Shown: positions 48,178-58,714 of the stretch, piece after piece
Position numbering within the stretch: the first letter of the stretch is position 1
Layout: every line of letters starts with the position of its first letter
NCBI GenBank assembly: GCA_002077045.2
Contig: KZ111154.1
Span: forward strand, 186,001 to 250,000
From: Rachicladosporium sp. CCFEE 5018
Taxonomy: Eukaryota > Ascomycota > Dothideomycetes > Cladosporiales > Cladosporiaceae
DNA length: 64,000 nucleotides
Reading direction: 5' to 3'
Program-made: the position numbers and the translations under genes
The notes under the pieces: model-generated
The model's database searches: none
What the model was told of the DNA's origin: nothing
The model's input: the letters and a program-made list of their open reading frames with translations, nothing else

Positions 48178-50127
48178 AGCCGAGAAGGGTAAGACCCCAA
48201 TTGATGCCGATACCCTCAAACATGTATGTGGCGAACAGTGGGAAGATTGCACCGAACAGAGAGCGCAGGAGCGTGTTCGCTGCGATTGCAGAGGCAGCGA
48301 ACATCAGATAGCTATCGATGATGTAGTTCAGCAGCTGCAGGAAGACTGTGTAGATGCCGAATCCGATCAGCACACCAGATAGCGTCGGAACAATCCAATG
48401 AATCGTGCCTTGATAGCCCGTCCAGGCGAGCCAGAAGAGACCAACTGCGAAAGAGACGCCTCCAATCATTGGTAAAAGCAATCGCCATTCAGGCACCGGA
48501 ACGTTCTCATTCGCTTCCAATTTCTTGACGTAACCTGGATTTTCGAGGAGAAACGCGGCGAAGCCAATGAACACGCCTACGATCAGAGCGAAGTACGGCA
48601 AGCCAGAAACTCCGGGACTGAAGCCGTAGACACGGCCCCAGATGAGGGCGTATGCTGTGAAGGACAGATAGAGGATGCCGTAAAGGAAAGACATCTGCAG
48701 CGTTCGTTAGCATCACTGCATGTCCTCGCATGAGATGGTCACTTACATAGATCGTGACCAGTAGAACAATCGGTTCGAGGAATAGGATGCGCAATGGTCG
48801 GCCGACATTCTTTTGTATCAATTCCTTGAAGTCAACTTCTACTTCATCCTGCTTTGCATGGATGCCCCAATTGCGAGTCAAGCGGCGGAGCTCAGACGCT
48901 TTCTCAACCAGGATGATTGGGGGATAACTCTCCTTCTGGAAGAAGAATGCAAGAATCGCAGCGGTGAAGCCCATGATTGCGGGGATGTACTGTGTCCAGC
49001 GCCAGCCCAGGTAGCTCTTTGTGATGAAGCCACCGACCAATGGACCCAAAAGTGGGCCGTTGAAGATAGTAGCGGAGAAGGCCGCAACGGCGAGACCTCT
49101 GTACTGCGACGTGTCAGCACACATTTAGTATATCAACCAAACCCTGCACAAGACTTACCTTATTATTGAACATATCTGCGAACACAGCCGGCACGATAGT
49201 CAACGCGCACGACCCGAAGAGTCCAGCAAAGAATCGACAAATCAGCACAGTCTGCAGATCTTTCGCCACAGACACACCAATCTCGAAAATCCCAAACATG
49301 GACGCGGCGAGAATGACGGGCAGTCTTCGACCGTAAAGCTCAGAGAAGGGTGCCCACGCAATGGGCCCGAATGCATAACCCAACACGAATAGCGAGGTAC
49401 CGAGCGTGATAACCTCGTTGCCGACGTGGAAGTGCGCGCCCACTGACATCGAAGCCGCGGAGAAGATCGAAGATGCGAATGTCGCAGAGAGCGAGTTGAA
49501 CACCAACACGCTGAAGATGATGAGCTTCTGCTTGGTCGGCCAGTTCTGAGGATGATTGGGATCATCGTGACCACTGAATTCTACGACGTACTCCTCTCTG
49601 TCTGGTAGGAGAGGAGGATACGGCTTGTTACCGCCGAAGTCCGGGAGCTCCTTCTCGGGTCTGCTGCGTGTTTGGCCGACGGTCAAGGAGTGCTGGAGTC
49701 GATGTTGGTTGATGCGTCCTATAGCTGTTGGGTGGCGTTCTAGATACTCGAAGACAGCCCGATCACGGTGGGCGGTATCCAGTCGAGCAATGTTAGTGCC
49801 GGTGGTCATCGTTCGTTGCGCAGACATGGAGGCTGCCTGCGAGGCTCGCCGGGTGTTCATGGTCGTCAATGAGCTCAGCGAGCTGGTCGCCGATGATGTC
49901 CGACTGGCGCGGCTTGGTCGTAAAGTCGCGTCTTCGACCTCCTCCTGCTGGGGCGGTTCCCTTTGTGTCGGAGCATTGGCTGATGGGTTTGGTGGCGCGA
50001 CTGGAGCAGATGCTGGGTGTTCCGCGAGCCACCGCTCGCGGAGGTTGTCACTGGGATCATAGTCGCGCCAGCGAGATGGACTTGCGTCACGCTCGGCCAT
50101 GAGCCGGGCAGCATCTTCTGAGTTCAT
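48178..50127 (-). CDS. MFS transporter, 5' part (3' end cut by gap), copy 1
   Basis: Exons 50127-49159, 49103-48747 and 48694-48178, with the same exon lengths as the complete gene at 43490-45630 as far as they go. All helices up to LTLLG are present; the final helix and tail lie beyond the gap. The first 100 bases of this contig (48178-48277) are identical to the last 100 of contig 1, so the fragment at 15789-16079 is very probably the missing tail of this gene. The N-terminal region differs from the other copy at a number of positions (APVAPPNPSANAPTQREPPQQ). Confidence 0.9.
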
Positions 50128-50557
50128 GTTTTCAGATAGCTGCACAGGCGTTCACGGCGTCGACGTGAGAAAGGAGTGCTGAAGCTCTAGCTTGAGAAGG
50201 GTGTGAAGTCAGGTAGAGATAAGGTGATAAGAAGGAAGGATGCAGCTCATGATTCAGCTCGCGTCAAATTACTCCAGTGGCGCAAGCTTAACGAAGCGTA
50301 TTTACCTTACATCACATAGATGGCGATGCTTTCCGTGCCGATGCGACCGACGGGAGTTATTTGCCGCTTTTTCAACAGATGGGCGTCATTAGGTTCAACG
50401 CGTGGCGCTCTGACTCCATCAGTCAGCAAGCTGACTGTGCATAGCAAAGTGCCAAGGCCCTTTCGCATACGAAGATACGAGCTACTGATCACTCATCAAA
50501 GCGACAGGCTGGTAATGTAGGAGCTATCCAACACAATCTGGGGCTGGATCCAACATA
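50128..50557. other. intergenic region upstream of MFS gene, contig 3
   Basis: 430 bp, no gene. Aligns with 45631-46074 including GATGGGCGTCATTAG and CAACGCGTGGCGCTCTGACT blocks, with small deletions. Confidence 0.45.
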
Positions 50558-50600
50558 CAGTACCGCCGGTTCCTCGCCTCACCCTTCTTCACTATCTTCG
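50558..50600. repeat. remnant of F-box 3' end, left flank of insertion
   Basis: 43 bp that match the last 43 coding bases of the F-box gene at 55026-55068 in 36 positions by my count, and 46076-46118 similarly. The rest of an F-box gene does not follow: sequence becomes unrelated at 50601. It marks the left end of about 4.4 kb absent from contig 2. Confidence 0.7.
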
Positions 50601-50843
50601 AGCCATCTCATGTACACGTGAGAGGTACACCACGGCACTCTGTTTCTCTAGCGATGACGATTCAAAGACATAATCAAGGGCTACAGGAGCTCAGCGTAAG
50701 GTATGCGCTGTGTACACAATACTGGCGACCCGGTCAAGACTGTGATTTGTCAATCAGTCCACCTACTCCTTGCGCCTTTGTACAATTATTCAGCCGAACA
50801 TCAGAAGCCGATGCATCCGTCGCCTCTCATCTCGTCGATCTCT

Positions 50844-53800
50844 TTAAGTTATACCGACACGAGACGCGTACTCCTGACCAAAGGCAGGTTTCTGCGTCGT
50901 CCAGAGGCTGCTTAAGCGAATGTGACGAGCGCGTCGCCCGCTCTGCTGGGTCGTTTGCGACTGGGCCAGTGCCAGCGATGCTACACGTCGTAGCACCGTG
51001 TCTACAGCGTACCCATCGAATGCCGAGGTCTCGAAGTACTCTGCTGCTCCGATGTCCCTGGAGACCATCCGTCCATTCATGACAGCTGCCTTCTCCTGCG
51101 ATGTCGCTTCCGTAGAACGGGACGTAGGCAGCCCGGGTAATGTAGGACGTTCACTGGAGTCTCCTTCGACATTGGTCCGACATGCATCTTGCCACAAGTC
51201 TCTTCGGCAGCCGACAAGGATGATAGGTTTGTTTTGCGCAAGGAGTCGAACACCGTGTATCCATTTGGCTTGCACGTTATTTAGTGAGTCTTCCAAGCTG
51301 AGATCGAAGGCGATCAGAACTACGTGACAGCTCTCCAATTCTGTCGAAAATACGGTCTAAGCGGCCGTCTTCACCGGAAGTGTCCCTGATGTTGAGGTCT
51401 ACCCATGCCCGCGACGGTGTGTTGACTTCAACCCGGACCATATATGTCTCAGCGACCACGGTCGGTGCATTGATCCCTGGTGGGCTGTTTGTCGAAGCTC
51501 GATGAAGAAATCCAGTCTTGCCACAGTTCCCATCGCCTATGCAGCATACGTTCCTCGCGATAGCTGGCAGTCTGCTATGATCCACTTGGACTGGCACGCC
51601 ACCCTGATCTTTCCTAAGTGAACCTTCGAACGGCACCACTCGCCAAGCGAAATCTAGTTCTTTGGGTAGCACACTGTCATCGAATGCCTCCGGTGCCGAC
51701 TTGGGTCTCGGCGGTGGATCTTCGACGTCGTCAGGCAGAACGGCGGCGGCAGGAGGGATCATAGACGAGGCACGCGTTCGAGAACTGACGGTCGCCGGGT
51801 CCTCCGCGTACACGGTCACAGCAGACTGAGCTTGTAAGGTCACCGAATCCCCTCTCGCACCTATGGAAGGCCTGTGGTGCATAGGCCTGCCGGAGAACAG
51901 CCTGCTTAGGCGGGCGAAGCGGGGCTGAGATTGTCTGACGTGCCCGTGCACGATCGAAGGACGCTGGGCTGAGCTTTCGGAGTCTACAATCTCTTGTGAA
52001 CCGACGTCGACTCTGCTGTTCGACTGATCCGTTGAGTGATCTCTGGAATCGTCCTTGACCGTAACAGACGGAGTTTGCAGGTCACCAGATTGACGATTCG
52101 ACCGACTAGATGTCTCGGGATCAGTACAGATCGTCGCCGTTGTCGCGCTTTGATCAGAACCCTGCGCGATCTGTGATGAACCCGCAATGGAGTAAGCGCT
52201 CTCGAATGAGTCGTCGCTATGGACGCTGCCAGCGCCGTCTGATTCGACCGTAGTGTTGTATTTGATCCAGAGTTGAAACGGCAACGGCGACATTATTGGC
52301 TCGGAGGCCAATTTCGTAGGCGCCTGTGGGATCGTGGTGCTGAGGCTGGAGGCACCTTTGTCTCGCGGCGATTCACGGTCCTCAGCCAGAGGCACGTGAG
52401 CAGGATCCTGACGATCAATGATCTCCGGACACGGTCTGTGCGATCCGGCGGAGTCGAGCTCGTACAACGACGAAGGTCTTTCGGCCGGTGTGTCGCTCGC
52501 AGCTTCGAGTCTGTCCAGAGTAGAAGCTGTTACCTCGAAGAGATCACTCTCCTCTACAAAGTTGGGGATCACATCATTGTGACGGTCATAGATCAGACTT
52601 GGCCTAGATGACCCTGATCGTACAGTTGTGATGACACGAGCCCGGCGATGTGATCTTTCGAGATATCGCACGATCAGATGGTGCTTCGTACGCCACTGCA
52701 GTATCATCAGCAGCTTGTTCTAAAACTTGCACAGGTATCGACGAAAGATCCGCTTTCTCTCGAGGAAGTGAGTTCGGTGATTTGTTGCGACCGCCAGCAA
52801 TCGAGGCGTCCTCATCGATCGATGGTCTTTGATGCCAACTACTCGTGGGCCTGATGCTGACAGGACTCAATGCGAATCCTCTGCTGTGGAGTGCGGTCTC
52901 ATCTTCATCCATCGATTCTCCCATGTGTAGAAGCATCGCCAAGTATCCTTCCTCCTGATGTGCATCCTGCATCTTTTGACTGACCGCTACTAGTAATCGT
53001 AATGTATCGGCGATGCAAGATGGATAGCCGCTAACTTTATTACGATATAGCAGCAACAGCCTTCGTGCACGCCGGTGGGCTTCATTGTAATCTTCGAGTT
53101 TGAGCAGGACAGCGACCAGGACTTCGAGATCGTCAGCGACATGAATAAAAGCTTTGCTGTCATGTATGTGCAGTCGTTTCTCCAAGCACAATCGGGCATC
53201 GCCCCATTGTGATTGATCAACATGTATCCTGGTCAGCAGGTGCAGGGCCGATTTCCGTAACTCCTTCGTATCATCTACATGTTTGAGGTAACGTTTTGAT
53301 GAGCTCTGGGATATGGTGTGTGCTCTCGAGACGCAATTGTCGAGGGATCGTAGTGCGACGTTACTCCTGCCCTCAGCGTACGCCTCCTTCCCGCGTTTGA
53401 GCAGTATACGGACCATTTCCATGTCCAGCTCGGCAGCGTCTTCAGTCTCTGTGTCTGAGCCATCGCTCTCTCGGAAAAGGGTCTGCTTATCATCGACGTC
53501 CTGGTCCTCGCGAACACTGTATTCGTATTCTGTCCGAGAGTCGATCCATTGCTGGATATCGAGCCGCGACCCGTTCGGAAGGCAGTCTCCGAAATCTGAA
53601 GGTGCGATAATACTGTCGCGATCTTCTTCAGTCACCCGAGTGCAGTGGAGGCGGACGAAACGACAGATGCTGCTGAACGCACACACTCCCTCAAGTTTGT
53701 TGCCATTCGCAAATCAAGGTCTTCCTCTTCACCTCGTGCTACGCCTTGTAATGACTGTATCTGTGCGTTGAAAGTCTCGGCTAGCTTGCGAATACTGGTG

Positions 53801-54358
53801 TCGAAGACTTTGAGACTCAGGACCGCACTCGATTGCAGTTCTGATGCTTCGCCTTGTCGCCATCTACGGACCAGTCAGTACAGTCTTCACGCGGGATGAC
53901 ATACAAAGTTCCCACAGAATCACGATGCAGAGAGACAATTGTATCGTATCTCTCCAGGATCTGAGTCTTCTCTGTAGCATATCTAGTTGGTCTTCGGCCA
54001 GCTGATAGCGCAGCTGCATGCGCGGTCGATTAAGCAGTGTTGTCTTCTTGGCCACCCGCTCAAGCAGAGAGTGAAGATTGTCGAGGACATCCTTCCCGTC
54101 GGCAATAGAGGTAGATAAATTGCGCCAATGCGTTCCAATATGTCCAGTCTCCTCGAAAGCAGAGGCTCGAGTGACCCGGATTGTCTCCTCAAGCGCCTGC
54201 AGTACTTTCACGATACCATCAATGTCAGCCTTGAGAGTTTCGACGGTGGTGTCTACCACTTTCGCGGCACCTTGGAACTGGTTCAATTGCCACCCAACCT
54301 TAGTGCAGACTCCCAACACCGTCAGCACCCCAGTCGTAATGCTAAGCGGGTCAGACAT
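50844..54358 (-). pseudogene. Helo-like N-terminal domain plus Rho1-like GTPase domain, decayed gene
   Basis: One apparent gene in several frames. Part 1 (54358-53905): MSDPLSITTGVLTVLG onward, about 150 residues resembling the Helo-like N-terminal domain of fungal STAND proteins. Part 2 (53863-53632): WRQGEASELQSS to SSASTALG, the usual continuation. Best donor (GTATGT, 53904) and acceptor (CCGTAG, 53864) join the two parts out of frame; a weaker GTGGGA donor would keep frame. Part 3, in a new frame without an intron (about 53640-52604): SDFGDCLPNG, helical TPR-like segments, then Ser-rich linker. Part 4 (52707-51277): Ser-rich linker, then P-loop GDGNCGKT, APTVVAETYMV and RDTSGED. Part 5, shifted at a T run (51347-51350), continues VVLIAFDLS, PIILVGCRRDLW and FETSA, matching Rho1 G3-G5 motifs. 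No CAAX box at the end. At least two frame breaks cannot be introns, so I call it a pseudogene, unless the assembly is wrong. Confidence 0.65.
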
Positions 54359-55024
54359 TGCCCAGGAGCCACGCTAGACGAGCCCTCAAAGAGAACAGCA
54401 TTTGACGATGGATAGAAATCAGAGGACGTGCAGTGTCAAAAGGGCAGCCTCACATCGAGCAAAGGTTCATGGGCGCAGGTCCTACCTGCGTCTGCAGGAC
54501 CGCAGCCTCCTCGTGGGCTGTGCAGTCAAGCGTAGCTCGATCATGTGTCCGGCCATAACGGGAAGCGCTGGAAGCGATGATACTCCCTCTGACACTCTCT
54601 TTGACAGATCGAGAGGTACCGGACAGCAAGACTCTATTTGCGTGTGTCTCGTGCGTAATAGCAAAATATCTTACCATGGGTTGCTTCCCAGGTTCTGCAG
54701 TTTTAGAGGCATCCCTCTGCTGCTATCACGCTACCGTAGTGTCACGCTAGCGACACGCTACTGCACCACATGAACGCCACGCGGGCGGCCTCACTTGATA
54801 AATTACTTATCAGAGATCGAGAGCATGCGCCCGAATGATGGCAGGCCGTAGCAGTGCGCTTCGTGGGCGGGATGTCGGCCGTCTTGTGCGCTAGTCCATC
54901 GCGTACTTTTCAAGGCGCTAGGTGGAGAGGTACATACCTGCCTTATGGAGGCACACGGATGTATGTGTCGGCCCGAGAAATGATTGTACCATAGGACATT
55001 CGAGATGATAGACGCTGCAAGCGT
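54359..55024. other. right part of the contig-3-specific insertion
   Basis: 666 bp, no gene supported. Notable small structures are a hairpin-like GTAGTGTC/GACACGCTAC arrangement at 54736-54761 around GCTAGC, with extra CACGCTA copies just before it, and a TGATAA-N5-TTATCA inverted pair at about 54796-54812. No transposase gene or long terminal inverted repeat was seen. Confidence 0.4.
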
Positions 55025-56563
55025 TCAGTACCACCCATTCCCCTCCTCTCCCTTCTTCACCATCTTCGGGTTTAAACTAATCATCCTCTGCCCAGGTATA
55101 CACCCCGATACTCGACTCTCAAATACACCGCTGACAGCTCTGCGACCGATCTGCGAAAAGCTCTCGTACACCGCATGCTCCTCGCCAGCGTCTCGGCCGT
55201 GTATGGCAGCCCACTCTGGGCTCGTATACGGACTACTCCCATCACCCAAGTCTGCCCACCGCGTCACAACAATCGCGTGCTTGAAGGTATTGACAGGATC
55301 GTTCTTGTCCTCGCACATCTGCACCTCGATGAGGAATTCAGATGGACATTCAGGGCATCGTCTCACAGGGCGACAGAAGTCGCACATCGTGACAATGAAG
55401 TTCGGTCGTGCAGCGGCAATGGAGATCTTGGGAGCTCGCTTGAGCTGCGAGATGTACGAGTCTGGCGGTCTTGGGACGTGACTCAACGCACACTTACAAA
55501 TTTGAGTAAGCTCGCCATCTTTCCAGTGGTGGCAGACGGAGAAGAACGGTGTGTACTCCTCCCGATCGTAGAGTAGGTGTCGCTCCTCAGTAGCGGTGAG
55601 CTTGGGTGGTGCCCAGCACTGCGATACAATGCGGACTAGGAGATGACCATCATGTGTGATATAGCGAGAGCGATGCTTCCAGCCAGAGTCCCGACACTTC
55701 CACTGGCGTTCAAGAGACTCGCACGGTATGCCATGCTTTGCTCCGTGAGTATCGGCGCGAAGTGCGAGCTGTACGAAGTTGTACGGTAGCTCCCGCAGAT
55801 GTGTGAGTCGAGTCCGGGGGAGCATCGAGTCTCTGACCAGTGGACAAGAGTAGACAGGATGCGCGACATAGTCAGCTTTCAGTGACTCCTTTGTTGGCGT
55901 CAGGCGTCGATGAAAGGCTGCACACTGGAAGCAGAGCAAGTGGTCCGGTAATCCTCCGTCAAATGTCCGCAGTAGGAAGGAGATGCGTAGCGCGCGGTTC
56001 TGGGGCAGATTGAGCATTTCGAGCGGCTTCTTGCCCACCTTGTCTGCGAGGATCTTCGTTGATACCGCCAGACTAGCAGCATCGATTTCGTCAAGAAAAG
56101 TGGTGATTCGTTGCCAGATCTCCTCAGGTAGCTCCGCAACCATTCTCTCATGCACCAGTGAAGTCCTCCTGCGCTCCAATGCTAGGTTCCTCGAGTCAAA
56201 GTAGGGATCTCTCAGCTTCTCGAGGTCGGCAGTCGTCAGGTCCACAAGCGAGTCGAAAGAATCATGATGGGCGAGTCGGTGCATCATGTCGGTATGGTCC
56301 TTGACATGATGTTGTTCGCCGACCAGCGTCGACGCTTCGCTGAAGACGGAGTAGTCGCGCTCACCAAGCTCATTGACCTCTCCATTGTCGATGGGCTTCG
56401 CAACGCGATCACCAGAGATGCGTCGTCGTCGCTTCTCTGCTGCTTTCGCGTTTGCCTTTTCGACAGCTTCGATACTGTAGGCTCGACTCGATCGAATGCG
56501 ACGTGAAATGCCTATGACTAGCTTTGCTGGCCAAGTGCCGAATTGAGGCGCGTTGTAATCCAT
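55025..56563 (-). CDS. F-box-like protein, copy 1
   Basis: 512 residues, same length as the gene at 46075-47613, with the basic N-terminus, F-box-like segment and CDFCRPVRRCPECPSE site all preserved. Differences include KPIDNGEV for KPTDNGEV, LEMLNLPQNRALR for LDMLNLPENRTLR and TPTKESLK for TPMKESLK. The first 150 codons are nearly identical in DNA, later parts less so. Intact and probably expressed. A fragment of its 3' end lies 4.4 kb downstream on its own strand (50558-50600). Confidence 0.75.
   Translation of the reverse strand: MDYNAPQFGTWPAKLVIGISRRIRSSRAYSIEAVEKANAKAAEKRRRRISGDRVAKPIDNGEVNELGERDYSVFSEASTLVGEQHHVKDHTDMMHRLAHHDSFDSLVDLTTADLEKLRDPYFDSRNLALERRRTSLVHERMVAELPEEIWQRITTFLDEIDAASLAVSTKILADKVGKKPLEMLNLPQNRALRISFLLRTFDGGLPDHLLCFQCAAFHRRLTPTKESLKADYVAHPVYSCPLVRDSMLPRTRLTHLRELPYNFVQLALRADTHGAKHGIPCESLERQWKCRDSGWKHRSRYITHDGHLLVRIVSQCWAPPKLTATEERHLLYDREEYTPFFSVCHHWKDGELTQICKCALSHVPRPPDSYISQLKRAPKISIAAARPNFIVTMCDFCRPVRRCPECPSEFLIEVQMCEDKNDPVNTFKHAIVVTRWADLGDGSSPYTSPEWAAIHGRDAGEEHAVYESFSQIGRRAVSGVFESRVSGCIPGQRMISLNPKMVKKGEEGNGWY
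55026..55068. repeat. F-box 3' end, right flank of insertion
   Basis: The direct-repeat partner of 50558-50600, here part of the intact coding sequence (stop region of the F-box gene). Confidence 0.7.
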
Positions 56564-56938
56564 AGCAATGGAGCAGGTATGCAGGGATCATGCGGTCGAA
56601 ATGAAGCAATGCCGAACTCCGAACCGCACTCGCCGACCAGTACTGTTGCTCTCAGGAAGTAGGACGATCATCACATGAGTGCAAGTAGACTACTCGAAAT
56701 GATACTTAAGGGAATGAAGCACCTGTGAGCAATAAGAGCATCGAAATATGGTTCGACAGAGCTGTTGAAGAGAAACCTTCGGCTTCAGCGGATGACATGA
56801 CGTTCGCAGGCTGACAAAAGTCGATGGACGCTCGCTCCGCAGCCATCCGTGAATGCGGAATTATAGACTTCGACATACAGCTACAATTAAATGTATCAAC
56901 CGGCAACTACATGCATGAGGTAAGGTCGTGTTTCCACC
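56564..56938. other. intergenic region between F-box and NUFIP/CCCH genes
   Basis: 375 bp, no gene. Very similar to 47614-47989. Confidence 0.4.
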
Positions 56939-58714
56939 TCACGCACCGTTCGATGGCGCGAAGATGCCGGCTGCTCCCAGAGCTTTGATGGCTTTCAGCA
57001 TCAAGCGGTCCTCCTCGTCCTCTTCTTGCTCAACTAGTCGCTCGTGTATACTCTTCCTGCCGCTCGACGCTGGCTTGTCAAGCTTCGGTGCGAACCTGTC
57101 AATCGCAGGCCTAGCCACTTGTGGTGCAGCACGAAACGCTGCGTTCGCCTTAGCAGACAACTCGTGACGGAACCGACAAGTGTCTCCATCTCGACAGTAG
57201 CCACTTGCTGCGTAGTACCGACAGAGTCCCGTGGCATGGTTCGATGGCACCTGTGGCTTCGAGCTGGTAGTCTCGGGCGGCTCATCGTCTGTGTCTGACT
57301 CTGTTGTTGAGTCATCTGAGCTGCTTTCTAGGGAGCCGGATGCGCTGGAAGCTGACCCTACTACGGCATTAGGATCTTCATCACGGCCCATTTCGTCTGC
57401 CGCTTCGATCGATTTGGCGTCTCCTAAAGTAGCGACAAGCTCCGGAGGCGGGCTTTGGCGACTTTGACCGCCCTCGACCCCGTACAGGTCAAGTAGTTGC
57501 TGGTGCTGCTCCTCTGAATGGGTCAACGACCTCTGTAAATCCTCGAGCTCTTTGGTGCATTTGGAAAGCCGCCGAGTGGCTTGCTGCAGCTCAGTCTCCG
57601 GTACTTCCGCAGGCGCATCGCTGGTCGATGGTCCCTTCCGTACTTCATCACCTTTCCGTCTTGCCTTCCTAACATCAGTCCGTACATCGCGCCACAGCAA
57701 ATGCATGTCGGCTAATAGCCGCCTTCTTTCATCACCCATCCGCCTTCGGTCATCCTCTCGATCAGCCACCCGCATCATAGTAGGAAAAGCTTTTCTTCGC
57801 GCCTCACGCCATGCTGCAAGATCTGCAGCACTGTTGAGCGACATGACCTCGCCGTTGTGCTCGAATGTAAGGCGCGTGCCCAACTCGGCGTATTGAGCTT
57901 CTTCGTCGATGTCTTCTCCGTCGTCGTCGTCATCGCTCTTGGCTGGCTCATCGTAATCGTTGTCGATTCGAGGCACCAGTCCAAGGCTGGCGGGTGCTTT
58001 TGTTATCGTGCGTGGGCCTGGTATGGTGGATCCGGAGCTATGTCGTACCGGTGGTCTCGCAGTAGTACTAGCAGTTGGTATCGCGTAGAATGACGGCACC
58101 GCTGGCATAGCCGGAACATTGGGCAAGTCTTCACGATGAGGTGGACTACCTCTGAGTGCATCGAGCTTGCGCTTGTGGCCAGCATGTGTCCGGTCTGGCT
58201 CACGAGAGGAGGGCGATCCTCGTGAGTGCTGAACTGGACTGGTCTGGCTCTGATATCGCGCAGTAGGAGATTCATAGCTTGTGCCGGAGTCTGATGCCAC
58301 TGCTGCAGTCGGAACGCCAGTCTGATTGAGGAATCGTGGGTTCACGTGTGCGCCAGACGGCAAGCCGGCAAAGGAAGGCACCGAATTGAAAGTTGACAAC
58401 GAGAAAGGCTGAGAACCCCCCGAAGGATGATTCGCAGAGCTAGGTTCGTGATTCCCACGTGAAGAAGATCCATTGCCAAAGCCCCTCCCACGTCCTCGTA
58501 CACCCAGTGGGATGAAATTGCTTCCTCCGACTAGCGGCGCTGATGCATGACCAACATTCAGCGTAGCATCGCCTCGTCCGCGACTACTCGAGCCGCCTCG
58601 AGTACCTCCGCGACCACGCTGCTGAGATTGATAGTCGCCGTTGATTTGAAGGGGAGCTGCAGCACGTTTTGGCGGCGGTGGAGGCGGTGGGGGAAACGAG
58701 AAGCCTCCTGCCAT
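56939..58714 (-). CDS. NUFIP-like CCCH zinc-finger protein, complete
   Basis: 591-residue protein. The N-terminus is FSFPPPPPPPPKR followed by an RGG-rich region (RGRGGTRGG, GVRGRGRGFG), typical of RNA-binding proteins. An acidic patch (KSDDDDDGEDIDEE) precedes the motif DLAAWREARRKAFPT, which matches the W..ER+...PT core of the NUFIP family, box C/D snoRNP assembly factors related to yeast Rsa1. A helical charged region follows. Near residues 497-516 a single CCCH finger of spacing C-x8-C-x5-C-x3-H reads CRYYAASGYCRDGDTCRFRH. The C-terminus is Lys/Glu-rich helix ending IFAPSNGA. Expected in the nucleus or nucleolus. The identification rests on one motif plus the finger, so the family call is moderate. 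Divergent from RPC25. Confidence 0.75.
   Translation of the reverse strand: MAGGFSFPPPPPPPPKRAAAPLQINGDYQSQQRGRGGTRGGSSSRGRGDATLNVGHASAPLVGGSNFIPLGVRGRGRGFGNGSSSRGNHEPSSANHPSGGSQPFSLSTFNSVPSFAGLPSGAHVNPRFLNQTGVPTAAVASDSGTSYESPTARYQSQTSPVQHSRGSPSSREPDRTHAGHKRKLDALRGSPPHREDLPNVPAMPAVPSFYAIPTASTTARPPVRHSSGSTIPGPRTITKAPASLGLVPRIDNDYDEPAKSDDDDDGEDIDEEAQYAELGTRLTFEHNGEVMSLNSAADLAAWREARRKAFPTMMRVADREDDRRRMGDERRRLLADMHLLWRDVRTDVRKARRKGDEVRKGPSTSDAPAEVPETELQQATRRLSKCTKELEDLQRSLTHSEEQHQQLLDLYGVEGGQSRQSPPPELVATLGDAKSIEAADEMGRDEDPNAVVGSASSASGSLESSSDDSTTESDTDDEPPETTSSKPQVPSNHATGLCRYYAASGYCRDGDTCRFRHELSAKANAAFRAAPQVARPAIDRFAPKLDKPASSGRKSIHERLVEQEEDEEDRLMLKAIKALGAAGIFAPSNGA

Noticed and set aside
47990..48694. 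A 234-codon frame linking MFS helices to the NUFIP/CCCH C-terminus
   Set aside because: It exists only because 100 N happen to preserve frame; the genes are separate elsewhere in the window.
53864..53904. A simple GTATGT-to-CCGTAG intron joining Helo-like parts 1 and 2
   Set aside because: Signals are good but the join shifts the frame into a stop after about 17 codons; a weaker donor or an indel is needed, so the join is left open.
50601..55025. Intact transposon as explanation of the contig-3-specific insertion
   Set aside because: No transposase or reverse transcriptase sequence, no long terminal or inverted repeats, and the flanking repeats are pieces of a host gene and diverged.
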